Part shown: positions 29,861 to 37,923 of the stretch, in pieces | Layout of the letters: every line of letters begins with the position of its first letter | Numbering within the stretch: position 1 is the first letter of the stretch | DNA from: Clostridia bacterium | Lineage (GTDB): Bacteria; Bacillota; Clostridia; Christensenellales; Aristaeellaceae | Direction of reading: 5' to 3' | DNA length: 49,214 nt | Assembly: GCA_017434085.1 (NCBI GenBank) | Contig: JAFRFY010000184.1 | Location: 1 to 49,214 of the forward strand | Notes under the pieces: generated by a model | Seen by the model: the letters and a program-made list of their open reading frames with translations, nothing else | Database searches by the model: none | Told to the model about the DNA's origin: nothing | Translations under genes and position numbers: made by a program

Positions 29861-30721
29861 TTATCTCGGGATCGTGCCGGAAAACGCGGTCCGCTTTTCG
29901 TCGGAGCGTACCTTAATCTCCCCGCCGTAGTTCTCCAGGATCTCCTTGACGATGCCCAGCCCGGAGCCGTGGCCGTCGCTCTTGGTGGTGAAGCCCTCGC
30001 GGAAGATGGCCTCCAGGTTCTCCGGGGGGATCGGCGGGCCGTTGTTGGCGATCTCGAAGGCGTAGGCCTCCGGGGTCTCTAAGATGGCGACGTCCACGGC
30101 GGGGTCGGGGGTCGCGCCCTCGGTCAGCGCGTCGACGGCGTTGTCGATCAGGTTGCCCAGCACGCGGCAAAGCTCCCATCCGGAGACAGGCATGTCCTGC
30201 CAGGAGGCGCGGATGTCCAGGTTGAGCCGTATGCCCCGCGCCTCGCAGTCCGCGCGCTTGGCGGCGATCAGGGCGTTGACGGCGGGGATGGCGGTGCGCA
30301 GGCTGCTGCCGGTCTTCTGGATGTCCCGGTAGACGCTCTCGATGTACTGGGCGGCGTCGTCGTACTCCCGCATCTCCATCAGCGAAAACACCACCTGGAG
30401 GTGGTTCCTGAAATCGTGCCGCTGCTTGCGCAGGGTGCTGTTCAGGGCCTCCAGCTGGCGGTAGGCGTCCTCCAGCATGGCGGCCTGCTCGGCCACGCGC
30501 CCGGCGTTGCGGGCCTCGCGGATGTCCAGCGCCGCGCCCCAGCTGACGATCAGCAGCCCGGCCAACAGTATCGAAATCTCGATGAGCTGGCTGTCGCGCT
30601 GATCGGAGAACAGCGCCACCGCCACGGCGGCCAGCATCGTCGCCACCTGCAGCAGGTTGATGACCACCGCGAACCGCGCGGCCTTTCGGATGTTCAGCGT
30701 CTTGTGCTTCGATGTCTTCAT
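29861..30721 (-). CDS. membrane sensor histidine kinase, Spo0B/CitA-type
   Basis: 286 aa. Two membrane helices (about 15-37 and 48-66) with only a short loop between them, so no sizeable external sensor domain. The phosphoacceptor helix reads RHDFRNHLQ with His102, as in SpoOB-like (SPOB_a) kinases such as DcuS, CitA and AgrC relatives. The ATPase domain has GNLIDNAVDAL (N-box) and SGLGIV (G-box). No response regulator gene adjoins it, so it is an orphan kinase. It lies 69 bp downstream of mscL on the same strand with an inverted repeat between them. Confidence 0.9.
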   Translation of the reverse strand: MKTSKHKTLNIRKAARFAVVINLLQVATMLAAVAVALFSDQRDSQLIEISILLAGLLIVSWGAALDIREARNAGRVAEQAAMLEDAYRQLEALNSTLRKQRHDFRNHLQVVFSLMEMREYDDAAQYIESVYRDIQKTGSSLRTAIPAVNALIAAKRADCEARGIRLNLDIRASWQDMPVSGWELCRVLGNLIDNAVDALTEGATPDPAVDVAILETPEAYAFEIANNGPPIPPENLEAIFREGFTTKSDGHGSGLGIVKEILENYGGEIKVRSDEKRTAFSGTIPR

Positions 30722-30734
30722 GTCCTCATAATAC

Positions 30735-30768
30735 CGCTGCCGGAGGCATCGTCATGTCTCCGGCAGCG
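30735..30768. terminator. inverted repeat between mscL and the kinase gene
   Basis: CGCTGCCGGAG (30735-30745) pairs with CTCCGGCAGCG (30758-30768), an 11-bp perfect stem. It lies 13 bp upstream of the kinase start. No T-run follows, so it may act as an attenuator, processing site or weak terminator. Confidence 0.5.
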
Positions 30769-30790
30769 CGTGTATTCCGTGAACAGTCCC

Positions 30791-31204
30791 TTACAGCTGA
30801 GAGGTGCAGTGCGGGCAGCGGGTGGCGTCGTCCGCGATCTCGCTCTTGCAGTAGGGGCACAGCCTGGGCGCGGGCTTCTCCTCTACCGGCGCGGGCTTCT
30901 TCAGCTTGTTCATCGCCTTCACGACGGAGAACAGGCAGATGGCCACGATGATGAAGTTGAACACGACCTGCAGGAAGTTGCCGATATTCAGGGTGATGGC
31001 GTTCTCGCCGCTGCCCTTGAGGTGAACGGCGATGTGGGTGAAATCCACGTCTCCGAATACGCAGGCGATCAGGGGAGTGAACAGGTCGTTCACGATGCTG
31101 GTGACGATATTGCCGAACGCGCCGCCGATGACCACGCCGACGGCCATATCGACGACATTGCCCTTCATCGCAAACTCTTTGAATTCCTTAAGCATGTTTC
31201 CCAT
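30791..31204 (-). CDS. mscL: large-conductance mechanosensitive channel with C-terminal zinc ribbon
   Basis: 137 aa. MscL opens under membrane tension and releases solutes during osmotic downshock. The N-terminal helix and first pore helix are classical (KEFKEFAMKGNVVDMAVGVVIGGAFG, with the conserved R/K-G-N-x-x-D and A-x-G-V-x-x-G-x-A-F packing), followed by the periplasmic loop and second helix. The C-terminal 25 residues add a CPYC...CPHC zinc ribbon in the cytosol, an addition seen in several Clostridia. AAAGGATG precedes the start. Confidence 0.96.
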   Translation of the reverse strand: MGNMLKEFKEFAMKGNVVDMAVGVVIGGAFGNIVTSIVNDLFTPLIACVFGDVDFTHIAVHLKGSGENAITLNIGNFLQVVFNFIIVAICLFSVVKAMNKLKKPAPVEEKPAPRLCPYCKSEIADDATRCPHCTSQL

Positions 31205-31252
31205 GAAATACCATCCTTTCGTATCTGTGGAGTTGATTCCGATTCACGCAGT

Positions 31253-31281
31253 ATTATAGCACATTGTCGCGCGAAAATAAA
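31253..31281 (-). promoter_or_regulatory. extended -10 promoter of mscL
   Basis: Minus strand TGCTATAAT (-10 TATAAT at 31253-31258) with only a weak TTTATT -35 (31276-31281) at 17 bp. The extended -10 probably compensates. Confidence 0.6.
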
Positions 31282-31405
31282 GACCATCCGGCATAAAAGA
31301 CAAAATTTAGTGAATATTGCCGCACGCAGCAAGGGGGGAGGGGCGCGCGTAGCCGTCATATATTACATCTTATTTTATATTTTGAGTACGAATCTGTGGT
31401 ATTTA

Positions 31406-31434
31406 TTGACATCACAGGCAAAAAATGGTAACAT
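31406..31434 (+). promoter_or_regulatory. promoter of the Big2-NlpC/P60 gene
   Basis: TTGACA (31406-31411), 17-bp spacer, TAACAT (31429-31434), about 30 bp before the start codon. Confidence 0.65.
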
Positions 31435-31465
31435 GTGCGTAATAACCATGGAGAGGTACACGTTG

Positions 31466-34400
31466 ATGAAGAAGAATATGCTGGCGCTGTGGATGGCCCT
31501 GTGTCTGTTGATGTCGGCGCTTCCGGTGGAGGCGCTGTCCGAATCCGACTATGTGCGGGCGCGGGATGTCGACGCCGAGGTGACGGAGCAGGGCGGCGAC
31601 GCGCTCGACCTGGCCGATCTCGAGGATCCGGAGGATCAGTATGCCGTCGAGGAGCTCGACGGCCTGGAGCTTTCGGAGATATGCGACGTTCCGGACGGTG
31701 CGCAGGACGGCGCGGCGAGCGTGGAAAAGGCGCCCGCGGCGACCTCCGACGCGGGCGACGGGGACGCTGTCGATGTTGCAGGCGCGGAGGACACAGAAGA
31801 TGCGGAGGGGCTTTCCGTCGAGAACGCGGACGAGACCGAACAGGCGCCCGAAGAGAAGAACGACGATAAACCCGCGCCGGAAACGCCCGTAAAGCCCGCG
31901 GAGAAGGCCGACGAAAAGGCCGGTGAAAAAACCGACGAACAGTCCGGTGAAAAGGCGGATAAGGACACGCCTGCAAAGCCGGTGGAGAACGCCGCCGAGA
32001 ATACCGCTGAGAAGCCCGCGCAGGATGCGTCCGGGAAGCCCGCGGAGCCTGATGAAAAGGCGGCGGAGGATGAGAAGGGCGAGGAGCAGGACCAAAAAGA
32101 GGACAAGTCGGAGAACGTCGAGACCCCGGGCGCGCCCGGCGCAGAGGACGGGGATGCCGTCGACGAAAAGGACGGCGAGAAGAATGACGAAAAGGACGAA
32201 GAAAAGGATAGCGAAAAGGACGATAGTAAGGATGACGGGAAGGACGATATAATGGACGGCGAACCCGAAGAGTCGGACGGCGAGGAAGAAAAGTCCCCGG
32301 AGGCCAAGTCCGGCGAGAAGGATGGCGAGGATGAGCCTGACGCCGAGGATAAGGCAGAAACCGCGGAAGCCTCGGAAACCGGGGAAAAAGAGGACGCCGA
32401 GGATAAAGAAAAGGCGGACGACGAGGATAAAAAGGACGGCGAGGATAAAAAGGAGGCGGACGAGGCCGCCGAGGGCGACGGGCAGACGGAGGTCGGCGAG
32501 GAGCACCAGTCGAATGCGCTGATGGAGCCTGCCGCCACGCTGTCGCTGGACCAGACGTCGGTCACTGTCCCCATGCAGGGCAGCGTGACGCTCAAGGCCA
32601 GCGGCGGCACGGGTACCGTCACCTGGACCTCCGAGAACGCGGCCTCGGCCACGGTGGACGCAAACGGCGTGGTCACGGCGGTTGCCGTGGGCAGCGCCCG
32701 CATCGTCGCCAAGGACGAAAAGGGTGCGCAGGCCGCCTGCGACGTGACCGTGATCGAGGTGCCGCCGGACGTGGGCTTCGAGGCCGTCGCGCTGCAGATC
32801 GGCCTTCGGGAGACGCGGCGCCTGCCCCGGCTGATCTGGGACGGCGGCGCGAAGGTCTACCAGGGCACGGTGAGCTATTCCAGCGCCAACGCCAAGAAGG
32901 TCACGGTGACCGCGGACGGCCAGGTCCGCGGCGTCGCCCGGGGCAGCGCGACGATCGTCGCCACGTTCCCCGACGGCAAAGCGCTCCAGTGCGCCGTGAC
33001 CGTTAAAAAGGCCCCCAAAAAGATCACGGTGAAGCCGAAGAAGCGCTCCATGGGCGTGGGCGAAGCGCTGCAGCTGGGCTACTCGCTGAGCGCGGGCAGC
33101 GCCGGCGCCGTCACCTGGTCCAGCAGCAATCCCGCCGTGGTCGCGGTCAATGCCGAGAGCGGCCTCGCCGTCGCGCAGGGCGTCGGCACCGCGCGGATCA
33201 CCGCCCGAACGTACAATAAAAAGCGCGCCACCGTCAAGATCACCGTGTACGCCGTGCCGACGCCGGTGGTCGTCGCCACACCCGGCAAGGTGCTGCGCAT
33301 CGGCAAGGGCGACAGGGTGCGCCTCCAGACCGCCGCGGGCGACGGCAACCCGGTGGTCAGCTGCACCTCGCGCAACAGCAAGGTGGTCAGGGCCGAGGGC
33401 GGCGGCGTCATATACGGCGTCAAGAAGGGCTCCGCCAATGTGATCGTGCGGACCGCCAGCGGAAGGATGCGGGTGAAGATCGTGGTCCGGCGCGCGCCGC
33501 GCTGGATCGCCGCCTCCCCGAATCCCCTGAACCTGGGCGTGGGCGAGACCTACACCCTGGGCTACAAGACCCCCGCGGGCACCTCGGGCAGCGTGCTGTT
33601 CAAGGGCGACGCGCCCTCGGTGTTCTCCGTCAACGAGGCCACCGGCCAGATCACGGGCGTTGCCCCCGGCACGGGCACGGTGACCCTCGTCAGCTACAAC
33701 GGCAAGGTGGCCACCTGCCCGGTGACGGTGCACGCGGCCCCGACCTCGGTGGCGTTCGACCCCGCCCAGACCAGCGTGGGAAAGAAGCAGAAGCTGCAGC
33801 TTCGGATGCTGTTCAACGAGGGCGCGTGGTCCAACATCACCTACGAGTTGGACAATCCCAAGGTGGCGAAGGTGTCCGCGGACGGCGTGGTCACCGGCGT
33901 TTCCGTGGGCCAGACCGTGCTGCGGGCGCGGACCTACATACCCGGGCTGTTCGCCGAGACCGTGTTCACGGTGTGGGGCCCGCCCTCGAGGGTTTGGCTG
34001 GACCAGAAGGGGCTGACCGTGCAGGTGGGCCAGACGTTCAAGCTCGAGCCCAGGATCCCCGCGGGAAGCCAGACCACGTTCACATTCAAGTCCAGCAGGA
34101 AGTCAGTGGCCACGGTGGCCGCGGACGGCACCGTGACGCCCCTCAAGAAGGGCACGACCAAGATCACCGTCACCACGCACAACAAGAAAAAGGTCACCCT
34201 GAAGCTGACGGTGAAGAAGGCCACGACGCCGACCCCGACGCCCACCCCCGACACGCTGTGCACGACCATCCCCGCCCGCACCACGGGCGTCGACGGCATC
34301 GCGGCCAACCTGGGGATGATCAACGACATCAAGAGCTCGGCGTTCAAGGAGATCGACCGGCTGAAGAGCACCGGCGCGCTGACCGCCGAGAGCGCCGCGC

Positions 34401-34996
34401 GGCGCAAGGAGATCGTCGAGAACATATTCTCCAACTACGCCTTCCCGTGGATGACCCCCAGCCTGCAGAAGTACTGGAAGGCCGCCAACTCCGAAAACGG
34501 CGCGAAGGACTTCAAGCCGGACGTGGTGTACTACGGCATGCCCTACATCTCCGGCTCCGGCGCGAACCGCCGTTACAGCGCGGCGCTGGCGGTCTCCGAG
34601 GGGCGCTATACCGACTCCGGCCTGGGCTACTACGTGCTCAACAAGAGCAACTACCTCAACGGCAAGTACGTGGGCAACGACTGCTCGGGGCTGGTGAACG
34701 TGTCCATCTGGGGCACCGGCAGCAGCCACTCCGCGGACCGCACCGAGGATATCTTCAAGAGCACCGCCTACAATACCGTCAGCGATTACGGCGCGATGCT
34801 GCCCGGCGACCTGATCTGCAAGAGCAACGCTCACGTGGTCATGTTCCTGTACTACACGAGCGAGGACAAGAGCACGTTCATGATGATCGAGAACGGCGGC
34901 TCCGAGAAGGGCACCAACACCGTGCACTGCGACATCAAGACCGTATCCGGCTACAAAAAGAGCGGATACAGGGTGCGCAGGCTGGCGGGACTGTAA
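31466..34996 (+). CDS. secreted Big2-domain protein with NlpC/P60-like C-terminus
   Basis: 1176 aa. A signal peptide covers residues 1-23. A very acidic, Lys/Glu/Asp/Pro-rich stalk (about 30-350) with irregular EKADEK, AEDKEK and EKDGE units follows, then seven Big2 repeats (about 354-915), a TPTPTPTP hinge near 920 and a C-terminal domain of about 250 aa. The latter has NDCSGLV (Cys near 1073) and LPGDLICKSNAHVVMFL (His near 1122), the Cys and His motifs of NlpC/P60 peptidases that cut wall peptides. ATG 31466 with GGAGAGG upstream is chosen; the frame is open far upstream but without a signal. No wall anchor is visible. Its layout mirrors the protein at 22639-25173. Confidence 0.87.
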   Translation: MKKNMLALWMALCLLMSALPVEALSESDYVRARDVDAEVTEQGGDALDLADLEDPEDQYAVEELDGLELSEICDVPDGAQDGAASVEKAPAATSDAGDGDAVDVAGAEDTEDAEGLSVENADETEQAPEEKNDDKPAPETPVKPAEKADEKAGEKTDEQSGEKADKDTPAKPVENAAENTAEKPAQDASGKPAEPDEKAAEDEKGEEQDQKEDKSENVETPGAPGAEDGDAVDEKDGEKNDEKDEEKDSEKDDSKDDGKDDIMDGEPEESDGEEEKSPEAKSGEKDGEDEPDAEDKAETAEASETGEKEDAEDKEKADDEDKKDGEDKKEADEAAEGDGQTEVGEEHQSNALMEPAATLSLDQTSVTVPMQGSVTLKASGGTGTVTWTSENAASATVDANGVVTAVAVGSARIVAKDEKGAQAACDVTVIEVPPDVGFEAVALQIGLRETRRLPRLIWDGGAKVYQGTVSYSSANAKKVTVTADGQVRGVARGSATIVATFPDGKALQCAVTVKKAPKKITVKPKKRSMGVGEALQLGYSLSAGSAGAVTWSSSNPAVVAVNAESGLAVAQGVGTARITARTYNKKRATVKITVYAVPTPVVVATPGKVLRIGKGDRVRLQTAAGDGNPVVSCTSRNSKVVRAEGGGVIYGVKKGSANVIVRTASGRMRVKIVVRRAPRWIAASPNPLNLGVGETYTLGYKTPAGTSGSVLFKGDAPSVFSVNEATGQITGVAPGTGTVTLVSYNGKVATCPVTVHAAPTSVAFDPAQTSVGKKQKLQLRMLFNEGAWSNITYELDNPKVAKVSADGVVTGVSVGQTVLRARTYIPGLFAETVFTVWGPPSRVWLDQKGLTVQVGQTFKLEPRIPAGSQTTFTFKSSRKSVATVAADGTVTPLKKGTTKITVTTHNKKKVTLKLTVKKATTPTPTPTPDTLCTTIPARTTGVDGIAANLGMINDIKSSAFKEIDRLKSTGALTAESAARRKEIVENIFSNYAFPWMTPSLQKYWKAANSENGAKDFKPDVVYYGMPYISGSGANRRYSAALAVSEGRYTDSGLGYYVLNKSNYLNGKYVGNDCSGLVNVSIWGTGSSHSADRTEDIFKSTAYNTVSDYGAMLPGDLICKSNAHVVMFLYYTSEDKSTFMMIENGGSEKGTNTVHCDIKTVSGYKKSGYRVRRLAGL

Positions 34997-35007
34997 TGAA
35001 AACGACG

Positions 35008-35048
35008 AAACCGGCGGGCGATCCGAGGATCGTCCGCCGGTTTGTCAT
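35008..35048 (+). terminator. intrinsic terminator after the Big2-NlpC/P60 gene
   Basis: A 15-bp stem with one G-T wobble (35008-35022 with 35029-35043), then GTCATGT. The T-run is short. It overlaps the very end of the convergent DUF3783 gene. Confidence 0.7.
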
Positions 35049-35428
35049 GTGCCGCGCCCGCGGGTCATCGCTTCGTGCTCCCGTGAGAGCTCGGCGTGCA
35101 GTTGAAAGGCGTTCCAGCCGACGTTATGGGGCGTCAGCACGGCCTTTAGGGGGATGCGGGGCAGCCCGGGGCCGCGCAGCAGCTGCAGAAAGCGGTTGAA
35201 CTGCGCCTCGTTAAGGCTGCACATCAGGAGCATCGGGTCGGAGAAGCACCCGGCCTCCGCGGGGGCGTCCGCGGGCCCCGCGGGGATGCCCAGCATCGCC
35301 CCAATGGGCGTCGCAAAGCTCTCCGGGGGCACCGCTTTGACCCGTATGCCGAGGGCGGCGGCAAGGCCCCGCATGCGGGCGTGGACGTCGGGCGGCAGGT
35401 TGAACGTCAGTACCGTCGGGGGGATCAT
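35045..35428 (-). CDS. DUF3783 domain protein
   Basis: 127 aa. The C-terminal half fits DUF3783: M-L-L-M-C-S-L-N-E-A-Q-F-N-R-F-L-Q-L-L-R, then IPLKAVLTPHNVGWNAFQL and an E-L-x-x-E-H end. The fold and function are unknown in the literature I recall. It starts 4 bp after the stop of the DUF4432 gene, so the two are co-transcribed and probably coupled. No motif suggests an enzyme. Confidence 0.8.
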   Translation of the reverse strand: MIPPTVLTFNLPPDVHARMRGLAAALGIRVKAVPPESFATPIGAMLGIPAGPADAPAEAGCFSDPMLLMCSLNEAQFNRFLQLLRGPGLPRIPLKAVLTPHNVGWNAFQLHAELSREHEAMTRGRGT

Positions 35429-35432
35429 AACA

Positions 35433-36485
35433 TCACCGCCTGTGGGCCCGGGCCTTGAAGGCGTCGATGCGCGCGGGATCGTCGGACAGCTCGATGGTCA
35501 CGTTGAACTCCCGCGTCTGGCCGGGCTCGAGGAAGGTGAGCATGCCGTTTGCCCGGGCGTCCGCGCGGTTCACCACGCCGCTGGTGGTGGGCTCCAGCCC
35601 GAGGGCGTACTCGCCGGCGCGCATGCACTTCCATTCGCACAGCAGCGGGAACACGGCCTTGTCGTAGCGCACCATGGCGGCGATGCCCAGCCTTTCATTG
35701 TGCAGCATGGCGAAGGCCTCGCCCTCCCCGTGGCCGGTGTGGTAGTAGCACTGCTCGTCGCGGCCCACGCCGGGGGCCTCCATCACGTCGTAGTTGTGCA
35801 TGCCCTCCGCGGCGAAATCGGTGCGGGGCGCGACGTCGCGGGTGGAGAAGTACGCCCTCGCGCCGTCGTCCAGCATGGGATAGCCGAAGTTGATGTGATA
35901 GATCATCATCAGCGGCTGGGTGTCGAAGCCCTGGTTTTCCACCACGTCGCGCACGTGCACCATGTCATGCTCGGTGTCCACGGTCATCAGCCGGGTCAGC
36001 ACCATGTTGGGGCCGAACACCTCCGCCTCGCGCACCTCGCCCGCCACGCGCAGCACGATGTCGTCGCCCTCGTGGTCCTGCCAGGCGGTGACCTTCACGG
36101 CGGGGATGTTGTCGAAGGGGCCGTGCAGGCCCAGCGACTTGCCGCCGTCCACGCCCGCGGCCCCGGCGTAGGTCAGGCCGCATGTGGTCATCATGCCCGC
36201 GTAGAACTGCTTCAGGAAGCCGGAGGCGCCGTCCTCCTGATACAGGTGCGGCGACCGTATGCCCACCTTGTTCAAAAGGCCGATGTTCACGCCCTTGTAG
36301 CTCAGATAGGGGATGTCCAGCCCGCGGTCCGCCAGCACGGTCAGCTCGAGGCCCCGGCCGTTTTTGAGATCGAACGCCCGCACCCCGCGGGCGGGGCCGT
36401 CGTTGAACACGTAGTCCCGTATGCCGCACAGCGCCGACGGGTCGCCGCACTTTTTGCGCAATTCAAACAGCTCAGATCGTTTCAT
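35433..36485 (-). CDS. aldose-1-epimerase-like protein (DUF4432 family)
   Basis: 350 aa. It belongs to the galactose-mutarotase-like beta-sandwich fold: R-G-x-x-x-F-D-L-x-N-G-R-G-L-E-L-T-V-L-A-D-R-G-L-D-I near the start, HGPFDNIPA in the middle, and YHINFGYPMLDDGA, in which the His-x-Asn pair is characteristic of DUF4432. The likely reaction is anomer or carbohydrate conversion, but the sugar is unknown. ATG 36485 is chosen because GGAGG lies 7 nt upstream. First gene of a two-gene unit with DUF3783; its promoter shares a -35 region with the aminopeptidase promoter. Confidence 0.85.
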   Translation of the reverse strand: MKRSELFELRKKCGDPSALCGIRDYVFNDGPARGVRAFDLKNGRGLELTVLADRGLDIPYLSYKGVNIGLLNKVGIRSPHLYQEDGASGFLKQFYAGMMTTCGLTYAGAAGVDGGKSLGLHGPFDNIPAVKVTAWQDHEGDDIVLRVAGEVREAEVFGPNMVLTRLMTVDTEHDMVHVRDVVENQGFDTQPLMMIYHINFGYPMLDDGARAYFSTRDVAPRTDFAAEGMHNYDVMEAPGVGRDEQCYYHTGHGEGEAFAMLHNERLGIAAMVRYDKAVFPLLCEWKCMRAGEYALGLEPTTSGVVNRADARANGMLTFLEPGQTREFNVTIELSDDPARIDAFKARAHRR

Positions 36486-36530
36486 ACGCCTACCTCCGTA
36501 TCGGGAATAACCCATTTCTTAACATTTGTT

Positions 36531-36560
36531 ATTATAACCAATAGGGGTTGTGCTTGTCAA
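36531..36560 (-). promoter_or_regulatory. promoter of the DUF4432-DUF3783 unit
   Basis: Minus strand TTGACA (36555-36560), 18-bp spacer, TATAAT (36531-36536). The -35 hexamer overlaps the opposite promoter's -35 by five bases. Confidence 0.75.
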
Positions 36561-36582
36561 CAGGGCGATGGAGGGTTATAAT
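36554..36582 (+). promoter_or_regulatory. promoter of the M18 aminopeptidase gene
   Basis: Plus strand TTGTCA (36554-36559), 17-bp spacer, TATAAT (36577-36582), 30 bp before the start codon. Confidence 0.75.
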
Positions 36583-36611
36583 GATGTCAAACACAAATAC
36601 CGGAGGATCCT

Positions 36612-37907
36612 ATGGAGTATATTGAGGCATTGATGGATTTCATGCGCCGTTCGCCCACGGCATTTCACGCGGTGGGGAATATCGTGGAGATGCTCAGAGC
36701 ACGCGGATTTCAGGCGCTCAGCGAGTGCGAGGACTGGGCGCTCGAGCCGGGCGGCAGCTACCTTGTGACGCGCAACCAGTCCTCGGTCATCGCCTTTCGC
36801 GTGCCGGAGGGGACGGCGGATCACTTTCAGATCGTGGCCAGCCACTCGGATTCGCCCTGCTTCAAGCTCAAGCCCGCCTCGGCGCGGGAAACAAACGGCT
36901 ACGCGACGCTGAACGTGGAGAAGTACGGCGGCATGATCATGTCCGCGTGGTTCGACCGGCCGCTGTCCGTGGCGGGGCGGGCGATCGTGAACACCGGCGC
37001 GGGGTTTGAATCGCGGCTCGTATATCTGGACCGCGACCTCGCCCTCATCCCCAACATGCCCATACACTTCAACCGCGAGGTCAACGACGGCGTGAAGCTG
37101 AACCCGCAGGTGGACATGCTGCCGGTGTACGGCGCGGCGGGATCGGACCTCATGGCGCTGGTGGCGTCGGCGCTGGGCGTGAAAAAGGAACAGATCGCGG
37201 GCGCGGACCTGTACCTGGTCAACCGGGACCATCCCCGGCTGTGGGGCGCGAACCGCGAGTTCATCGCCGCGCCGCGGCTGGACGACCTGGCGTGCGCGTT
37301 TTCCTCGGCCCGGGCGCTTATGGAGGCCGCGCCGTCCCGCCACGCGGATGTGCTGTGCGTATTTGACAACGAGGAGGTGGGCAGCGGCACCCGCCAGGGC
37401 GCGGATTCCAGCTTCCTTCGGGAGGTGCTTGGGCGCGTCGCCGCGGCGCGGGGCGCGCTGAGCCTGGAGGCCATGCTGGCCCGGAGCGTGATGCTTTCCG
37501 CCGACAACGCCCACGCGGTGCACCCGAACCACCCGGAGAAGTACGACGCCGACAACCGCGCGGCCATGAACGGCGGCGTGGTGGTGAAGTTCAACGCCAG
37601 TCAGAAGTACACCAGCGACGGCGTGTCGCAGGCCATCTTCGAGGGCATATGCGCCCGCGCCGGCGTGCCCGTGCAGCGCTTCGCCAACCGTTCCGACATC
37701 CCCGGCGGCTCCACGCTGGGCAATATCGCCAACACCCACGCCTCCATGAGCACCGTGGACATCGGCATGGCCCAGCTGGCGATGCACTCCGCCAACGAAT
37801 CCGCTGGAGCGCGGGACGTCGAATATATGGTCCGGGCCATGCGGGCGTTTCATGAGGCGGAGATTGAGATTGTGGGAGATGGCGTGATTAATATGACCAC
37901 CGGCTGA
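36612..37907 (+). CDS. apeB: M18 family aminopeptidase
   Basis: 431 aa, full length. A cytosolic two-zinc aminopeptidase that removes N-terminal, often acidic, residues from peptides. Metal and catalytic motifs are intact: HSDSP (78-82), LDDLAC, DNEEVGSGTRQGADS, SADNAHAVHPN and a late MHSANE. GGAGG lies 5 nt before the ATG. The last four sense codons and the stop codon form one arm and the loop of a hairpin. The gene is monocistronic and convergent with rnr. Confidence 0.95.
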   Translation: MEYIEALMDFMRRSPTAFHAVGNIVEMLRARGFQALSECEDWALEPGGSYLVTRNQSSVIAFRVPEGTADHFQIVASHSDSPCFKLKPASARETNGYATLNVEKYGGMIMSAWFDRPLSVAGRAIVNTGAGFESRLVYLDRDLALIPNMPIHFNREVNDGVKLNPQVDMLPVYGAAGSDLMALVASALGVKKEQIAGADLYLVNRDHPRLWGANREFIAAPRLDDLACAFSSARALMEAAPSRHADVLCVFDNEEVGSGTRQGADSSFLREVLGRVAAARGALSLEAMLARSVMLSADNAHAVHPNHPEKYDADNRAAMNGGVVVKFNASQKYTSDGVSQAIFEGICARAGVPVQRFANRSDIPGGSTLGNIANTHASMSTVDIGMAQLAMHSANESAGARDVEYMVRAMRAFHEAEIEIVGDGVINMTTG

Positions 37908-37920
37908 GCCGGTGGTCATA
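37892..37920. terminator. compact hairpin between M18 gene and rnr
   Basis: A perfect 13-bp inverted repeat (37892-37904 with 37908-37920) whose 3-nt loop is the TGA stop codon of the aminopeptidase gene. It occupies nearly the whole 16-bp gap to rnr. AT-rich rather than T-run flanks on both sides suggest a bidirectional terminator or RNA 3'-end stabiliser. Confidence 0.65.
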
Positions 37921-37923
37921 TAC

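Noticed and set aside
30401-31465. Upstream extension of the Big2-NlpC/P60 frame by 355 codons
   Set aside because: It would run through mscL and the kinase on the other strand and lacks a start signal. The signal peptide and ribosome site fix the start at 31466.
31412-33733. A 773-codon open frame antisense to the Big2-NlpC/P60 gene
   Set aside because: It mirrors the plus-strand gene, has no ribosome site and gives a His/Gly/Arg-rich product typical of antisense frames in GC-rich DNA.
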